Origin: Adineta steineri
Lineage: Eukaryota; Rotifera; Eurotatoria; Adinetida; Adinetidae
Length of the DNA stretch: 64,000 nt
Reading direction: 5' to 3'
Assembly (NCBI GenBank): GCA_905250115.1
Contig: CAJNOI010000048.1
Span: forward strand, 186,001 to 250,000
This document shows, in pieces, positions 12,001 to 26,100 of the stretch. The notes under the pieces are model-generated. The model was not told the origin of the DNA and made no database searches. It saw nothing but the letters and a program-made list of their open reading frames with translations. Numbering within the stretch: the first letter of the stretch is position 1; each line of letters opens with the position of its first letter. A program made the translations under genes and the position numbers.

Positions 12001-13319
12001 TGATCCTTATACAATGCTCGGGTACATTCTGAAATTTCATTTTCATTTATCTCTCTCGTATAACATTTTTTGGCGTCATGTTTGAGAATATTATATTTCG
12101 ATAGTACATACAAATATTCATGGTGACTATTTTGAACATTTAATAGAATAGAATTTTAAAAAATTATAGGAAACTTTGTTATCGAAAAAACCAATACTTT
12201 TTTTGGTAGTATAAACTATGTCACCTTTATCATTCAATAAATACTTAAATCCTTTTAAATAACATAGAAAGGATTAATTTCTTCAATCTTCTTTCCACAT
12301 GCGTTTCTTACTCAGATTAATCTTTATAGTAATGATCAAAACAATTAATTACTTTTTTTCCGTTATTTTATATAAAGTAGAACGACTTTATAATTTAAAT
12401 GTTTTGCCGTACAAAATTGTCGTCAATTCAATTAGCCTATACTAAATTAAACATATCTATTCGTAATTATAATAGATTGTTATTTTATATGCACTAGATG
12501 TTCGTATTACTATCGTATGATTAACATTGAAATAAATAAAAGAATGCACTGATATATCTATTTTTAGATGCTATGAAAAACTGTGTTCCTGTTCACCTCT
12601 ATTTATTCTTTTCTTTACTTCCTTTAAAAGAGAAAAAATGCGAGACGAGACAGATAAATATTAGAAAAGATTTGCACCATAAGATCTCAACGTTTCTTTC
12701 GTACTACAAAGTACAAATTCAAAAATAGTATAGCTTTTATAAATGATAAAAGGTTGCGAGGAACATTATTATATTTTTTCTACTTAATTAGCTGCAAATT
12801 CATCGAGTATCAAATAATAGTACCAATGATAAAGTTGTTAAATGGAAATCGAGTCTTAATCAACAAGATTCCGATCCAAGTATATTATTTGACAAACAAA
12901 CTTTAATTAAATCTTGGCCAATTGAAAATCTTTATCTTTATATTGGTGCTGATTGTCGTATTGTTAATCCATTTGATATGAATGAATATCGAGTATTAAC
13001 TATTTTACCACCTGAAATTATTGAACAAAGCCATAATGAATCACCATATGGTATATCATTTCGTTTTGCTGATCGTAATCAAATGTTTTCTTGGTATTTG
13101 GAATTAGTTCATATAAGTGGACATGATAAATGGACTCGACGTGCATCTCGTACGATGCCAAATGGTATTAGTTATTTACCATTACAAAATTATCATACAT
13201 CACCCTCATCATCACCACCATCAGCATTATCAAGAAAAAAATCTGATCCGATGAAAAATAAATTTATCTCAAAATCTCGTCATATTGCTTCCAATTTATG
13301 TAAACAATTACGAAAATAA
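6091..13319 (+). CDS. ARAP: ARAP-type protein: ArfGAP, ankyrin, PH, RhoGAP, RA domains
   Basis: Eleven exons (6091-6238, 6432-6700, 6933-7015, 7066-7169, 7222-7350, 7407-7835, 9152-9721, 9771-10007, 10146-10712, 11159-11805, 12792-13319) sum to 1,236 residues in one frame; the end of exon 7 is the least certain. Domains in order: disordered N-terminus to about 200; ArfGAP zinc finger (C-x2-C-x16-C-x2-C-x4-R, from CADC to NVHR) about 205-330; an ankyrin-like stretch with LHLIMLGADPN; two PH-like domains about 395-610; RhoGAP about 620-790 with the arginine finger in GIYRQAG; a Ras-associating domain about 900-1000; a final PH about 1060-1170. This is the order of animal ARAPs, which switch Arf and Rho GTPases at phosphoinositide-rich membranes. 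The SAM and first two PH domains of vertebrate ARAPs are missing. The 1.3-kb intron 7836-9151 holds a MITE. Confidence 0.88.
8482..8659. mobile_element. hAT-like MITE, 178 bp, in an ARAP intron
   Basis: The terminal inverted repeats CAGTATTTTATCTAG and CAGTGATTTATCTAG (13 of 15 matching) are flanked by an exact 8-bp target duplication CTCATGAA (8474-8481 and 8660-8667). The interior has GGGAGGGCAAAAT-like G-rich segments. There is no coding capacity. CAGTG ends with 8-bp duplications indicate the hAT superfamily. Confidence 0.85.
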
Positions 13320-14188
13320 TTCATTCTATGTCACGTTAACGGTGTTTTTTCTACCTTTTTTTTCTTCTTCTTCTTTCTAATAATTAATAATCTCGTTGAT
13401 ATTTTTTTTCTCTCGTTTTCTTTTTATTTATATATTTTATATAAGTAAATTTTACTTTTACCATTTATTTTATCTGCATGTGAATATATCTCAAATTAAA
13501 GTTTTTATAATGATTCCTTATTTTAAATGTAAATAAATGAATTTTTTTAATATTAACAATATATTTAATTTAATTGATGGCATTGTTATATAACAAAACA
13601 GGTTAGTAAGTAGATTCTTATTGCTCTCTTGACAATTTGCACTACAAAAGTATATTAAGTAATCATTATTTCAAGGTATTTCGGCCTGTCGGTGACGGTT
13701 GAGCTTATGTAATTATTTATAATATTATCTAAACTTTTAAAATCTCGATACCTTTTTGACAAATAACCTATAAATTTATAGGTCAATACGAGGGCAGATA
13801 AATATCAGTCTCATTGATGTGATAATAATAAATAAATAAATAGTTTGAATTTTTTTTTTTTTCATTCAGAAAACTTAAATAGATCATTTGGTTATTCTTT
13901 AATAAATAGCGTAAAACTAGTTATATAACTATTTTTATGTACTGAAATATTTGCGATGTTGTAATCGGTCGACAAGGGGGTGGAAAGAACAGAATGATAA
14001 AAGTACGTCATCCAAAATTTTGCGAGAGAAGAGAAAGAGAAATAGAGAACAAGCAAATAGACATTGCTCACGTAATCAGTTGTGTCTTTTAGTGTCGATA
14101 TTTTTCTGTTTTAAGAACATACGTAAAATTCTAATACATTCATACATATATATATTCTGATGTTTACCTTCTTCCAGTTTAATCAACA
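13320..14188. other. Intergenic region, nothing coding seen
   Basis: AT-rich sequence between the ARAP stop and the LONRF start. A pyrimidine tract ending ACCTTCTTCCAG (about 14166-14177) lies 11 bp before the LONRF ATG and could be a trans-splice acceptor. No repeat or RNA gene was recognised. Confidence 0.5.
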
Positions 14189-17297
<3,109 letters not shown>

Positions 17298-17735
17298 ATT
17301 ATTTTCGTCAGGATTAACTTTTCCGGTGCTTGTTTTTTTCTGTTCTCAACAAAAACTAAACGATGAAAAATTTGTTTTTTTTCAGTTTATTTTTATTATT
17401 TATTATATCTGATGTGTTTTGTATTTCCATAAAACATGACTTTATACGATTATGAAATTATAAGTTAGTTTATTATTCAAATGGTAATATAAAGAGATAA
17501 CTAAACGTTCGAAATTTATTACAAATAATCTCACTGATTGAACATTGATCTTCTGTTCAGTAGTGTCCTCTATATAATATTAATTTTAATCGAATAATTA
17601 ATACAATTTTTCATTCTTTCTCATAATTATTTAATTATATTTAAATGTGATTTTAATTTATAAGAAATATTTATTCAAAATTGTATCTGCCTCTTTGGCG
17701 GTATCGAAATTTAAAGATCTATTTAGTTCAATACA
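17298..17735. other. Intergenic region between LONRF and the RNF212-like gene
   Basis: About 440 bp of AT-rich sequence with no recognised element. ATTTAG at about 17721-17726, ten bases before the next ATG, is a possible trans-splice acceptor. Confidence 0.4.
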
Positions 17736-18986
17736 ATGAATCTACCCCAAACTATTAGTCGTGCATCAGTAGTAATATATTTCATTATATAATCGCCATT
17801 TTCTAATCAAGTATTTCATAGGATTTAGATTCATCAATGTTAAATAATAGTATCGGTGCACCAACACCAAAATCAGTTCAATCGGAGACAACAAAAACGC
17901 CAGTACCAGTAACAAATTTCATTATACCAGAATGGGTACATTGTGAATTATGTAAACGACGTGAATATAATGGTATAAATAATACTCGTTTATCACTTGC
18001 TTATTGTCATCCATGTGGTCATATTATCTGTCGAGATTGTGCCATACAAACTATGAATGGCAATACTTGTAAATATAAAACAAATGATTTATTTAGGTTT
18101 TATTTTCTTTCGATTTTTTATGTATCATTTGTTCAAAATCAACACATATCTATCCAATTAATTCCAATGTAAGTTTAAGATTAAAACGTATCATTTAATA
18201 TTATTATTTATAGTTACCACCACAGATCAAAGTATTATTTATCTCACGTTATGAATTAGTTCATGTAACTGAAACACAAGTACGTGAACAAGTATATAAA
18301 CTTTATGCAAATATGTATAAACAATTATTTGATGTACGTTTGTTTTTATTGAATTTCTTACCATTAAATTTAATTTCTTATTAGGTATTTGATTATCAAG
18401 ATACAAAATGGAATCAATTAATGTTACATAGAACTGAATATGTAAAAAAATTAATTCTTAGTAATGTATAAATAGAAAAATTTGTATTTTTAGTTAAGAC
18501 AGATGAATAAAATAAAAAAAGGAATGATGGAATTAGAAGAAACAAAACGTATAAATAAAGAATTGATAAAAATTTTTCAAGAACACGAACAACTTATTCA
18601 TCAAGATAATAGTCGATATCAACAACCTATTCGACAATATCAATCAGTAAATAATCAAATGCGACCATCATCCGTAGCTTCATCAACTTCATTAAATTTT
18701 GCACCACCACAACAACAACAACAAATAATTCATAATCCTTCAGCAATAATAAAACCTCAAGTTACAGGAACATTACCAAATTCTCAACAACATGTGTCTC
18801 GACCTGAACCTGATAAATTAATGACATATGAACAAGCAATGATCTATGCACATCCATCATTAAAAGATGCTTGTAAGTATTTTACTTCTAATCATACAGA
18901 AAAAAAAAAAAGATTTTTTTGCAGTACGTTTAGCTCATCGACGTAAAATGTCGTCGAAAAATAGTGGAACTACTACTTCGAAATAG
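17736..18986 (+). CDS. RNF212: RNF212/Zip3-like RING protein (putative SUMO E3, meiosis)
   Basis: A small first exon (17736-17768, MNLPQTISRAS) joins in frame across a 53-bp intron to the RING exon. The RING reads WVHCELCKRR, CHPCGHIICRDC and, in a different frame further on, CIICSKSTHIYPINSN. Then comes LPPQIKVLFISRYELVHVT, QVYKLYANMYKQLFDVFDYQ, a coiled coil (LRQMNKIKKGMMELEETKRI), a disordered Q-rich region and a basic end at 18986. This order closely follows RNF212, the SUMO-ligase-like protein that marks crossover sites on the synaptonemal complex (Zip3 in yeast). The exon boundary around 18064-18125 is unclear: the CIIC exon has no well-placed AG in front of it. Other RING families are possible but lack this RING-plus-helix layout. 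Confidence 0.75.
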
Positions 18987-19235
18987 GATCGAATATTTTA
19001 TTTTTTTGTACTTTTATTTTTGTAAAGATATATAAATAGAATAAATTTTGTCTATCAAGAAAAAACTATTGAAAATAATGGTACACCAGCGAAATCTATT
19101 GGCTCTAAAATCTAATTGGTTGCTGTCCTTTTTTTACCTACTTTCTTGTTTATTTGTTCTGTTCTGTTCTATTCATTTTATTCGTTATTGCCTCTTATCC
19201 GTCCCTTGTTCTATAATCTATAATCACATATAAAT

Positions 19236-19920
19236 ATGAAATTATTAGGCCCGTTGGAGTTTTCCGATATAAATTTGGGTCCACCAAATAAAAATACATC
19301 TATTTTATGTACATCAACTCGGTTTACTGGCAATCAAAAATCCAAAGGAAAATCATATAATGTCGATGTTATTTTTCATCATGTTGATTTAGAACGTTCA
19401 TATATATGTGGATATTTAGGAATAACGGGTTTAATTGATGAATATCCGAAATTATCAACTTTTTTTGATGCAGAAATAATATCTAAACGTTATCCATTTT
19501 TAACACGAAAATGGGAAGCTGATGAAGATGTTGATAGACAACATTGGAGTAAATTTGATGCATTTTTACCATATGTTGATACATTTAATAATGATTCATT
19601 TGATTATGATCAATTGTTACGTGGGAAAAATTCTGATTTTGTTTTTATGAGATGGAAAGAACATTTTCTTGTTCCTGATCATACTGTTAGAAATATTACT
19701 GGTTTGTTTTTGATATAAAAATTATTTCTTTATAAGAAAAAAAATATCTTTCTTTATTAATATTTTAGGAGCATCATTTGCTGGTTTTTATTATATATGT
19801 TTACAATTAAGTACGGGAAAATTACAAGGTTATTATTATCATAATTCATCCGAATGGTTTCAAAGTTTAACTTTGGAACATGTACCACAAAAAACATCAA
19901 GTGTATTTCAATTTCGTTAA
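19236..19920 (+). CDS. GID4: GID4: substrate receptor of the GID/CTLH ubiquitin ligase
   Basis: Two exons (19236-19701, 19769-19920) give 205 residues. The Vid24/GID4 beta-barrel is almost complete: [112 protein letters not shown]4 binds proline-type N-degrons and hands the proteins to the CTLH E3 ligase. The long disordered N-terminus of the human protein is absent, so only the barrel is encoded. The single intron splits the SGASFAG segment. The preceding RNF212-like stop lies 249 bp upstream on the same strand. Confidence 0.95.
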
Positions 19921-20842
19921 ATTATTATTTGTTTGTTAAAGAACAAAGAAAAAAATTCTTTTCATATATGTATATGTAAAAATAGAAAAATTGAATTTTT
20001 GGGTTAAAATCTTAACATGTTTTTTAGTGTGTTTATTGTCTCCGTGCAATTCTGACTATTATTTTTTTTTCTTCTGTTCTTGTGTATTTGTCAATTTATT
20101 GTACTCAAAGAGAAATGATAGAAAAGTATATATATATTAAAAAAAATTATGGGAGAAATAATATCAAGTGATGAATATAATGAATATAATAAAAAAAATT
20201 ATTCTTTTGCAATTTTCTTTCGTTTATTTACTGTTTCAAATGACAATATACGTGAATTTTCTGCTATTTAATATAATGATTATTTTTTTCTTTATCTTTT
20301 ATAATATTTCAAACATTACAAAAGGTCAGTGTCGATATCTGATTACTATTCTTCTACAAGATTCTCTACTTATCTCATTTATAACATATATATCGTATTT
20401 TTTCACATACTACTCCTTTTTGTCATACGAGTCTATAGTAAGATTTATATAAGTTTAAAAGATTTACTGCATAAAATAGTTTCATTTATATTCGATTAAA
20501 ATATTGACTGATGTGATGTAGAAATTTACTTCCTATCTCGAAAAAATGATACATGCACATTGCTATAAAACCTATAAATCGATCGAAATTCAAGTTTATT
20601 TTTTCTTATTTAATCTATATATCATAATGATATACATCTGAATCAATTTATATCAGATTGTCAATATAGTTTATAAAATATATGTATATCTATTTTTTTT
20701 TAGGTGTAAGTAAGTGCCATCTGTTATAAGTAAATCTCAGTTGGCTACTCGATCTTTGGATGACTCACCATTGTTTGATTTGCTAGTATATGATGATGTT
20801 ATTTCATTTTATTTCAATTGATCAAAATTTAACGGTGATTAA
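19921..20842. other. Intergenic region, very AT-rich
   Basis: About 920 bp between GID4 and CTU1. An open frame at 20168-20452 is low-complexity (Phe/Ile/Tyr) and not judged a gene. No transposon ends or RNA genes were recognised. Confidence 0.5.
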
Positions 20843-23001
20843 ATGCCGAGTGCAACTTGTGTGTCATGTAATGGGCAACGGCCAGCAGCGTTAGTCCGAC
20901 CTAAAACAAGTGAACCATATTGTAAGCAGTGCTTTTTCGATGCGTTCGAGCGTGAAATACATGAAACAATAGTAAAAGAACAATTGTTTAAGCCAGGTGA
21001 AACAATCGCTGTTGCTGCAAGTGGTGGCAAAGGTATAAGAAGAAAAGTAATAAATTCCTATAGATAATTATGTAATTCTTAGATTCTACTGTTCTTGCTC
21101 ATGTATTAAAATTATTAAATGAAAGACATTCTTATGGTCTTAAACTTGTTTTATTATCAATTGATGAAGGTATAACTGGTTATCGAGATGATTCACTTGA
21201 AACAGTAAAACGTAATCAACAACAATATGAATTGCCGTTAATTATTCTTACATATAAAGAATTATATGGATGGAGTATGGTAAGAGAATGAATAAGTTTT
21301 TAAGAAGAAAACATATTGAAATTTTTATAGGATGAAATTGTTAAAGCAGTTGGTCGTAAGAATAACTGTAAGTAAATATTTTCTTTTATTATTAGGATTT
21401 GTTATGTTCAATATCTAACCTAACTAGATGTATATGCTGACATATCTACCTTTTAATACGGTTCATCTATTTTTTATATGCCTTTCTTTTCTCTATTCTT
21501 TTATCGCATAGATATCACATACAGTTTATATATATCATGTATGTTTTTCTTTTCTTTTACTGGGATATTTCCCTTGTCTATATGGTACTCAGGTATTTTT
21601 CCTTCTTTCTTACATGTTTTCTTGTCCACATGTTTACTTCTTCCTCATTTCGTCTATATATGTTTTATTTCCAGAACGTTTGGTTTGTCCCAAACGCATA
21701 TACACATACACATATATATATTATTACGGCAATAAGGAAGTAGCTCAGTAATGCCCGGATTGATTTATATACTCTTCACAGTGTATTTAATGGCTGAAAA
21801 ACGTTCAAGTATTCATCCATTTTTCTTTTTGACACATACAAAGAAAAGTCTCTGTTCAACTTTCGCATCGAAGAACGAACAGAGAAAGTTATTTTTTAGT
21901 ACGTTCTGATTTGTTTTATTTTCACGATGACCGTTATAGTTTTTATTGAGGCCTAATAAAAAGAAGACTTGTATTTTGCTTTATGTTTTAATAAAAGTTT
22001 ATAGTAGGAAAAAACATTGTACGCTCCGCCGCCCCTGCATGAAAGAACTGCTTATGATTACGATTAGTCATACTTAATCTTTTAATGTCTGTTTTGAAAA
22101 ACATGCATCCTTAAAGAATACACAAAAAACAAGAAAATATTAAGTGCCAATGTATTTAAAATTTTTGCCGATGTAAAATAAATCATATTTGAATAATTAA
22201 AATTAATATGATAATAAATCGTAATTAATTGTAGTTTTAAGTTTCTTATTCTCATGAATTTCATTATTTATTTGTTCTTTACTTTTTTTCCTTCAGGCAC
22301 ATTCTGTGGTGTTTTTCGTCGTCAAGCTCTTGATCGTGGTGCAATGAAATTATCCGTAAATAAAATTGCAACAGGTCACAATGCTGATGACATAGCTGAA
22401 ACAATACTAATGAATATTCTTCGCGGTGATATAGCACGTTTGAAACGGTGTACATTGATAATGACCGGTGATGAATCTGATGACAGTGAAGGTTCCATTA
22501 TTCCTCGATGTAAACCATTAAAATATGCATATGAAAAAGAAATCGTTCTTTATGCATTTTATAAACGCTTAGATTATTTTTCTACTGAATGTCTCTATTC
22601 TCCAAATGCATATCGTGGTAATATAAGAACATATATAAAAGATTTAGAACGCTTACGACCATCGTCAATCATTGATATAATTCATAGTGGTGAACAATTA
22701 CTTGTTAAACAATCTACTAAAATGCCTGTACAACGTGTATGTGAACGATGTTCATATTGTTCATCAATGCCAATATGTAAAGCATGTTTGTTAATCGAAG
22801 GTTTAAATAAAGGTGTACCAAAATTAGGTATTGGAAAAACTGAACGTTATCGTAAAGAGATGCAAAAGAAGGATGAATGTTGTAGTAAGTTAAAATATTA
22901 ATATAAATGTCAAATATAATTTACATATTTTTTCTTTCTTAGGCGATCAATCATTATGCCATTGCATGAAAGAAAAACTAACAGTGAATGAACATAATTA
23001 A
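20843..23001 (+). CDS. CTU1: Cytosolic tRNA 2-thiolation protein CTU1 (NCS6)
   Basis: Five exons (20843-21032, 21083-21279, 21331-21367, 22297-22884, 22943-23001) give 356 residues, matching the family length (about 350). CTU1 adenylates and thiolates U34 of tRNA-Lys, -Glu and -Gln in the cytosol with CTU2. Visible are an N-terminal zinc motif (CVSCN, CKQC), the PP-loop SGGKDST split by the first intron, [20 protein letters not shown], the catalytic region [32 protein letters not shown], and a C-terminal zinc cluster ([14 protein letters not shown]). Intron 3 is 929 bp and holds a GC-rich segment resembling a hAT end. ARID4 starts 102 bp after the stop. Confidence 0.95.
22018..22037. mobile_element. 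Possible hAT-like terminal remnant in a CTU1 intron
   Basis: A short GC-rich stretch ends CCGCCGCCCCTG. Its reverse complement, CAGGGGCGGCGG, resembles hAT ends. No partner end or target duplication was found, so this may be a fragment or chance. Confidence 0.25.
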
Positions 23002-23046
23002 CAAATAAAAAAATAAACATGTATTGTGTTTTGTTTTTCTATTAAA

Positions 23047-23066
23047 AAGTTTTCTTTTGTTTTCAG
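23047..23066 (+). promoter_or_regulatory. Probable trans-splice acceptor before ARID4
   Basis: A pyrimidine-rich tract ending in TTTTCAG lies 64 bp after the CTU1 stop and 37 bp before the ARID4 ATG. The tight same-strand spacing suggests a shared transcript split by a spliced leader. Confidence 0.4.
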
Positions 23067-23103
23067 ATAAGTTATTATTTCTTCTTTTTTGTGTTTTCTT
23101 CAA

Positions 23104-26100
23104 ATGCACGGAGGTAGAGAAAAACGATCTTCATCGATACTATCTCAATCTATATCGACTGATGAAACAAATACAAATACATCTACTACAATCGAATCAG
23201 CTTCTCTTCCAGTTGGTTGTTTAGTTAGTGGGAAATATCGAGGAAGTTTTTGTTCAGGTAAATTTTTGTCAAAGAATTCATAGTTCTCGAATTAATTTCT
23301 ATTTTTAAGCTCAAGTTAAAGCAGTTGATAAACAAGTCAAATTAAAAGTTCAATTACTTAATACTAATGATATAATAACTATCTCGGAAGAACAAGTTAT
23401 TCAACCTGCTATATTACGTATTGGTAATATAATAACTATACGTTTACCAATATCAAATCGTCCACATGAAACAACTTCTTATCTTTCACGAAGTGGTTTA
23501 GCAGCCATAATGAATGCTAATAATAATTACGAAGAAAAACAAGTAATAATTAAAAAAATATATGATAATAGTATATATACAGTTGTATTTGATGATGGTG
23601 ATGAAGTATCTTTGAGACGTTCATTACTTTGTCTACGAGGTATTCGTTTATATCAAACACAAATTGGTCAACAAAAATTTGTTGAAGATATTCCAATATC
23701 AACGTTATCAACGAATAGTAATGATACAACATCAATTGTTGCTATTCGACGTAGTGGAAATAATAATAGTCAACATGCATTTCCAGCATTAATACTTAAA
23801 CGTAAATCATTACCTGATTATATGTGGGTAAAAAGTTTTCTTGATGGAAGAGAATATATTGTTCATAAACGTGATGATGTACATTCGTATAAAAATAATT
23901 CTGATATACAATCATTGTGTAATTTAACATCGGAACAAGCAACGAAAGCATGTGAAAAATTTATTAAAAAAAATCAAATACCTGTTATATGGCAAAAGAA
24001 AAAAAAGAAATCAATATATAATGAACGAAATAATGAGAGTGATACAAGTGGTAATGATTCGAATGCAAGTGATACAGATTTTGATGATAATAACGAAGAA
24101 GAAACAACAGAAGAAAAAGATTCATTTGTAGCACAATTATATACATTTATGGATGATAGCGGTAAGAAAAATAGAGTTATTTTTCTTTATCTTATTATTA
24201 GAAGAAAATTTCCGGGAAATTTAATATAGATATATCGTTGAGAATAATTTTTCACTCCTACATGTAATTTTGAACTATTCTTTCAATTAGAGAGTTTGAT
24301 CTTGAATTCGGGGATTACATTATCTGATGTTTGAGTTTAACTTCGATAATATCTAGTTAGAAGTAAGTCAACAAAACTTGTTTACAATCAGAATATGCAT
24401 TCAAACTGTTTGAAAATATATCGAATATATTAGTCACCCATATAACCAGACAGGTGAAAACAATAACAAATAACTTTATATTGACGTATTTTTCTTTGAG
24501 TAACTGGCATATAATTGAAACATTTATCGTTTATTTGATCTTGTAAACTAAAAGGAATGTAGGTGTGAGCGATAGATCTATATGTTACGCACCCGCGACC
24601 TTTCAGAAAAACTCGTGACTGTAAATTTTGAATTCGAGTTTGATAGTTGGTATATCCGTCAAAAGCTCTTACACGCTATTGTACAGCAAATCTTCTATAG
24701 CACCTGTGAAGAGGTTTCTCTTCAGAAATAACGAAAGACCAAGGACTAAAAGGTCACCAAATATCTTCCCATGTGAATGTACTAAGTTCAAGGTACCCGA
24801 AAAAGTACCTTGCTGTTAGTATGTCACAGTATCTGTAGTGTACCAAAGTGCCTAATAGTACCCTTAGGTACTCTGTTGTCAAAAATTCAGTATGTTGAAC
24901 TTTCTCTAGATTTTGGTACGAACATTCGTGAGTTCGACATTTTTAGCCCCACAGGGACGTGATTATTAGTTGAAAATATTTTTCAGTAAAAACAATTTGA
25001 ACTCGAGAAATACAACACCCATATCCTTTCTTTTTTTTTAGGCACGCCAATAAATAATATTGCAAAAATTCATAATTATGATCTTGATCTTCATCGTTTA
25101 TTTAAAATAGTTCGTTTATATGGTGGTTATAATAAGGTTTGAAAAACTGTTTCTCTCTTTTCAAATTAATTATCATCAAGAATTTTTTATTATATTTAGG
25201 TTACAAAAAATGATCAATGGGGTAAAGTATATATGAAAATGGGTTTACCTGATGAACCATCTCCAAAAAATAATCGACTAATTGAAAATGCTTATAAAAA
25301 GTAATCGAATTTTTCTCAAATATAATTTAATTGATTTCTATTTTTTCTTAGATATTTGTCTGGATTTGAAGATTTATCAAAAAAATTAGGTACAATGAAT
25401 GTACCAAGCGCATATTTTGGTAGTCGTAATAGTTTAAGTAGTGATTCAAGACGAAGTTTAGTACGTCTACGACAACAATCAGATGATAAAAATAAATCAA
25501 AACAAGTATTACCATTTAATAAACGACAAGTATATTCATAAAATGAACTCTATTGACACAAAAATAAAAATGTATCTTCCCTAAATTTTAGTCTTCTAAA
25601 ACACAATCAGTTGAATCCAAACCAACGTTATCATCTACAAAAAACGGTCGAAAAGCTATAATAATTAATAAAACTCGATCATCAAACATTAATTCATTGA
25701 GTACATCTGAATCTGAAGTATCGGATAATGAAACAACTATTTCATCATCATCGTCATCATCAAATACTAATCGTTTAAAAAAACAGCAAATAATTAATTC
25801 AAAAAAGAAATCTTCTGTTAATCCTGATGAAAAGAAAAAAATATTTAAAAATAAAACTTTACAACAAAAACATGAATCATCAATTAAAAGATTAAAATCA
25901 ACAGGCCATACAGAAAATGATATGAAACCAATTATAAAAATTCCGAAAATATCTTATGAAATTTTGTAAGTCATATAGAATAATTCCTATTTATTAATTC
26001 ATTCTTTTTCAGAAAAGAATCTACACTTGCAACACGTCAATTTCATACGAAAGCAACATCTAAAGTTCAACATAACCCAATAATTAATCAATCAGATAAA

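Noticed and set aside
13951-14160. Open frame of 69 codons upstream of LONRF
   Set aside because: Basic, repetitive composition and overlap with the likely LONRF 5' leader; no support as a gene.
20168-20452. Open frame of 94 codons between GID4 and CTU1
   Set aside because: Low-complexity Phe/Ile/Tyr translation from AT-rich spacer, no family resemblance, no neighbours in phase.
21478-21743. Open frames in the long CTU1 intron
   Set aside because: Pyrimidine-rich sequence giving Phe/Leu/Ser strings; no conserved features.
24628-24819. Short open frame inside the long ARID4 intron
   Set aside because: No recognisable protein and it lies between exons that splice in phase across it.
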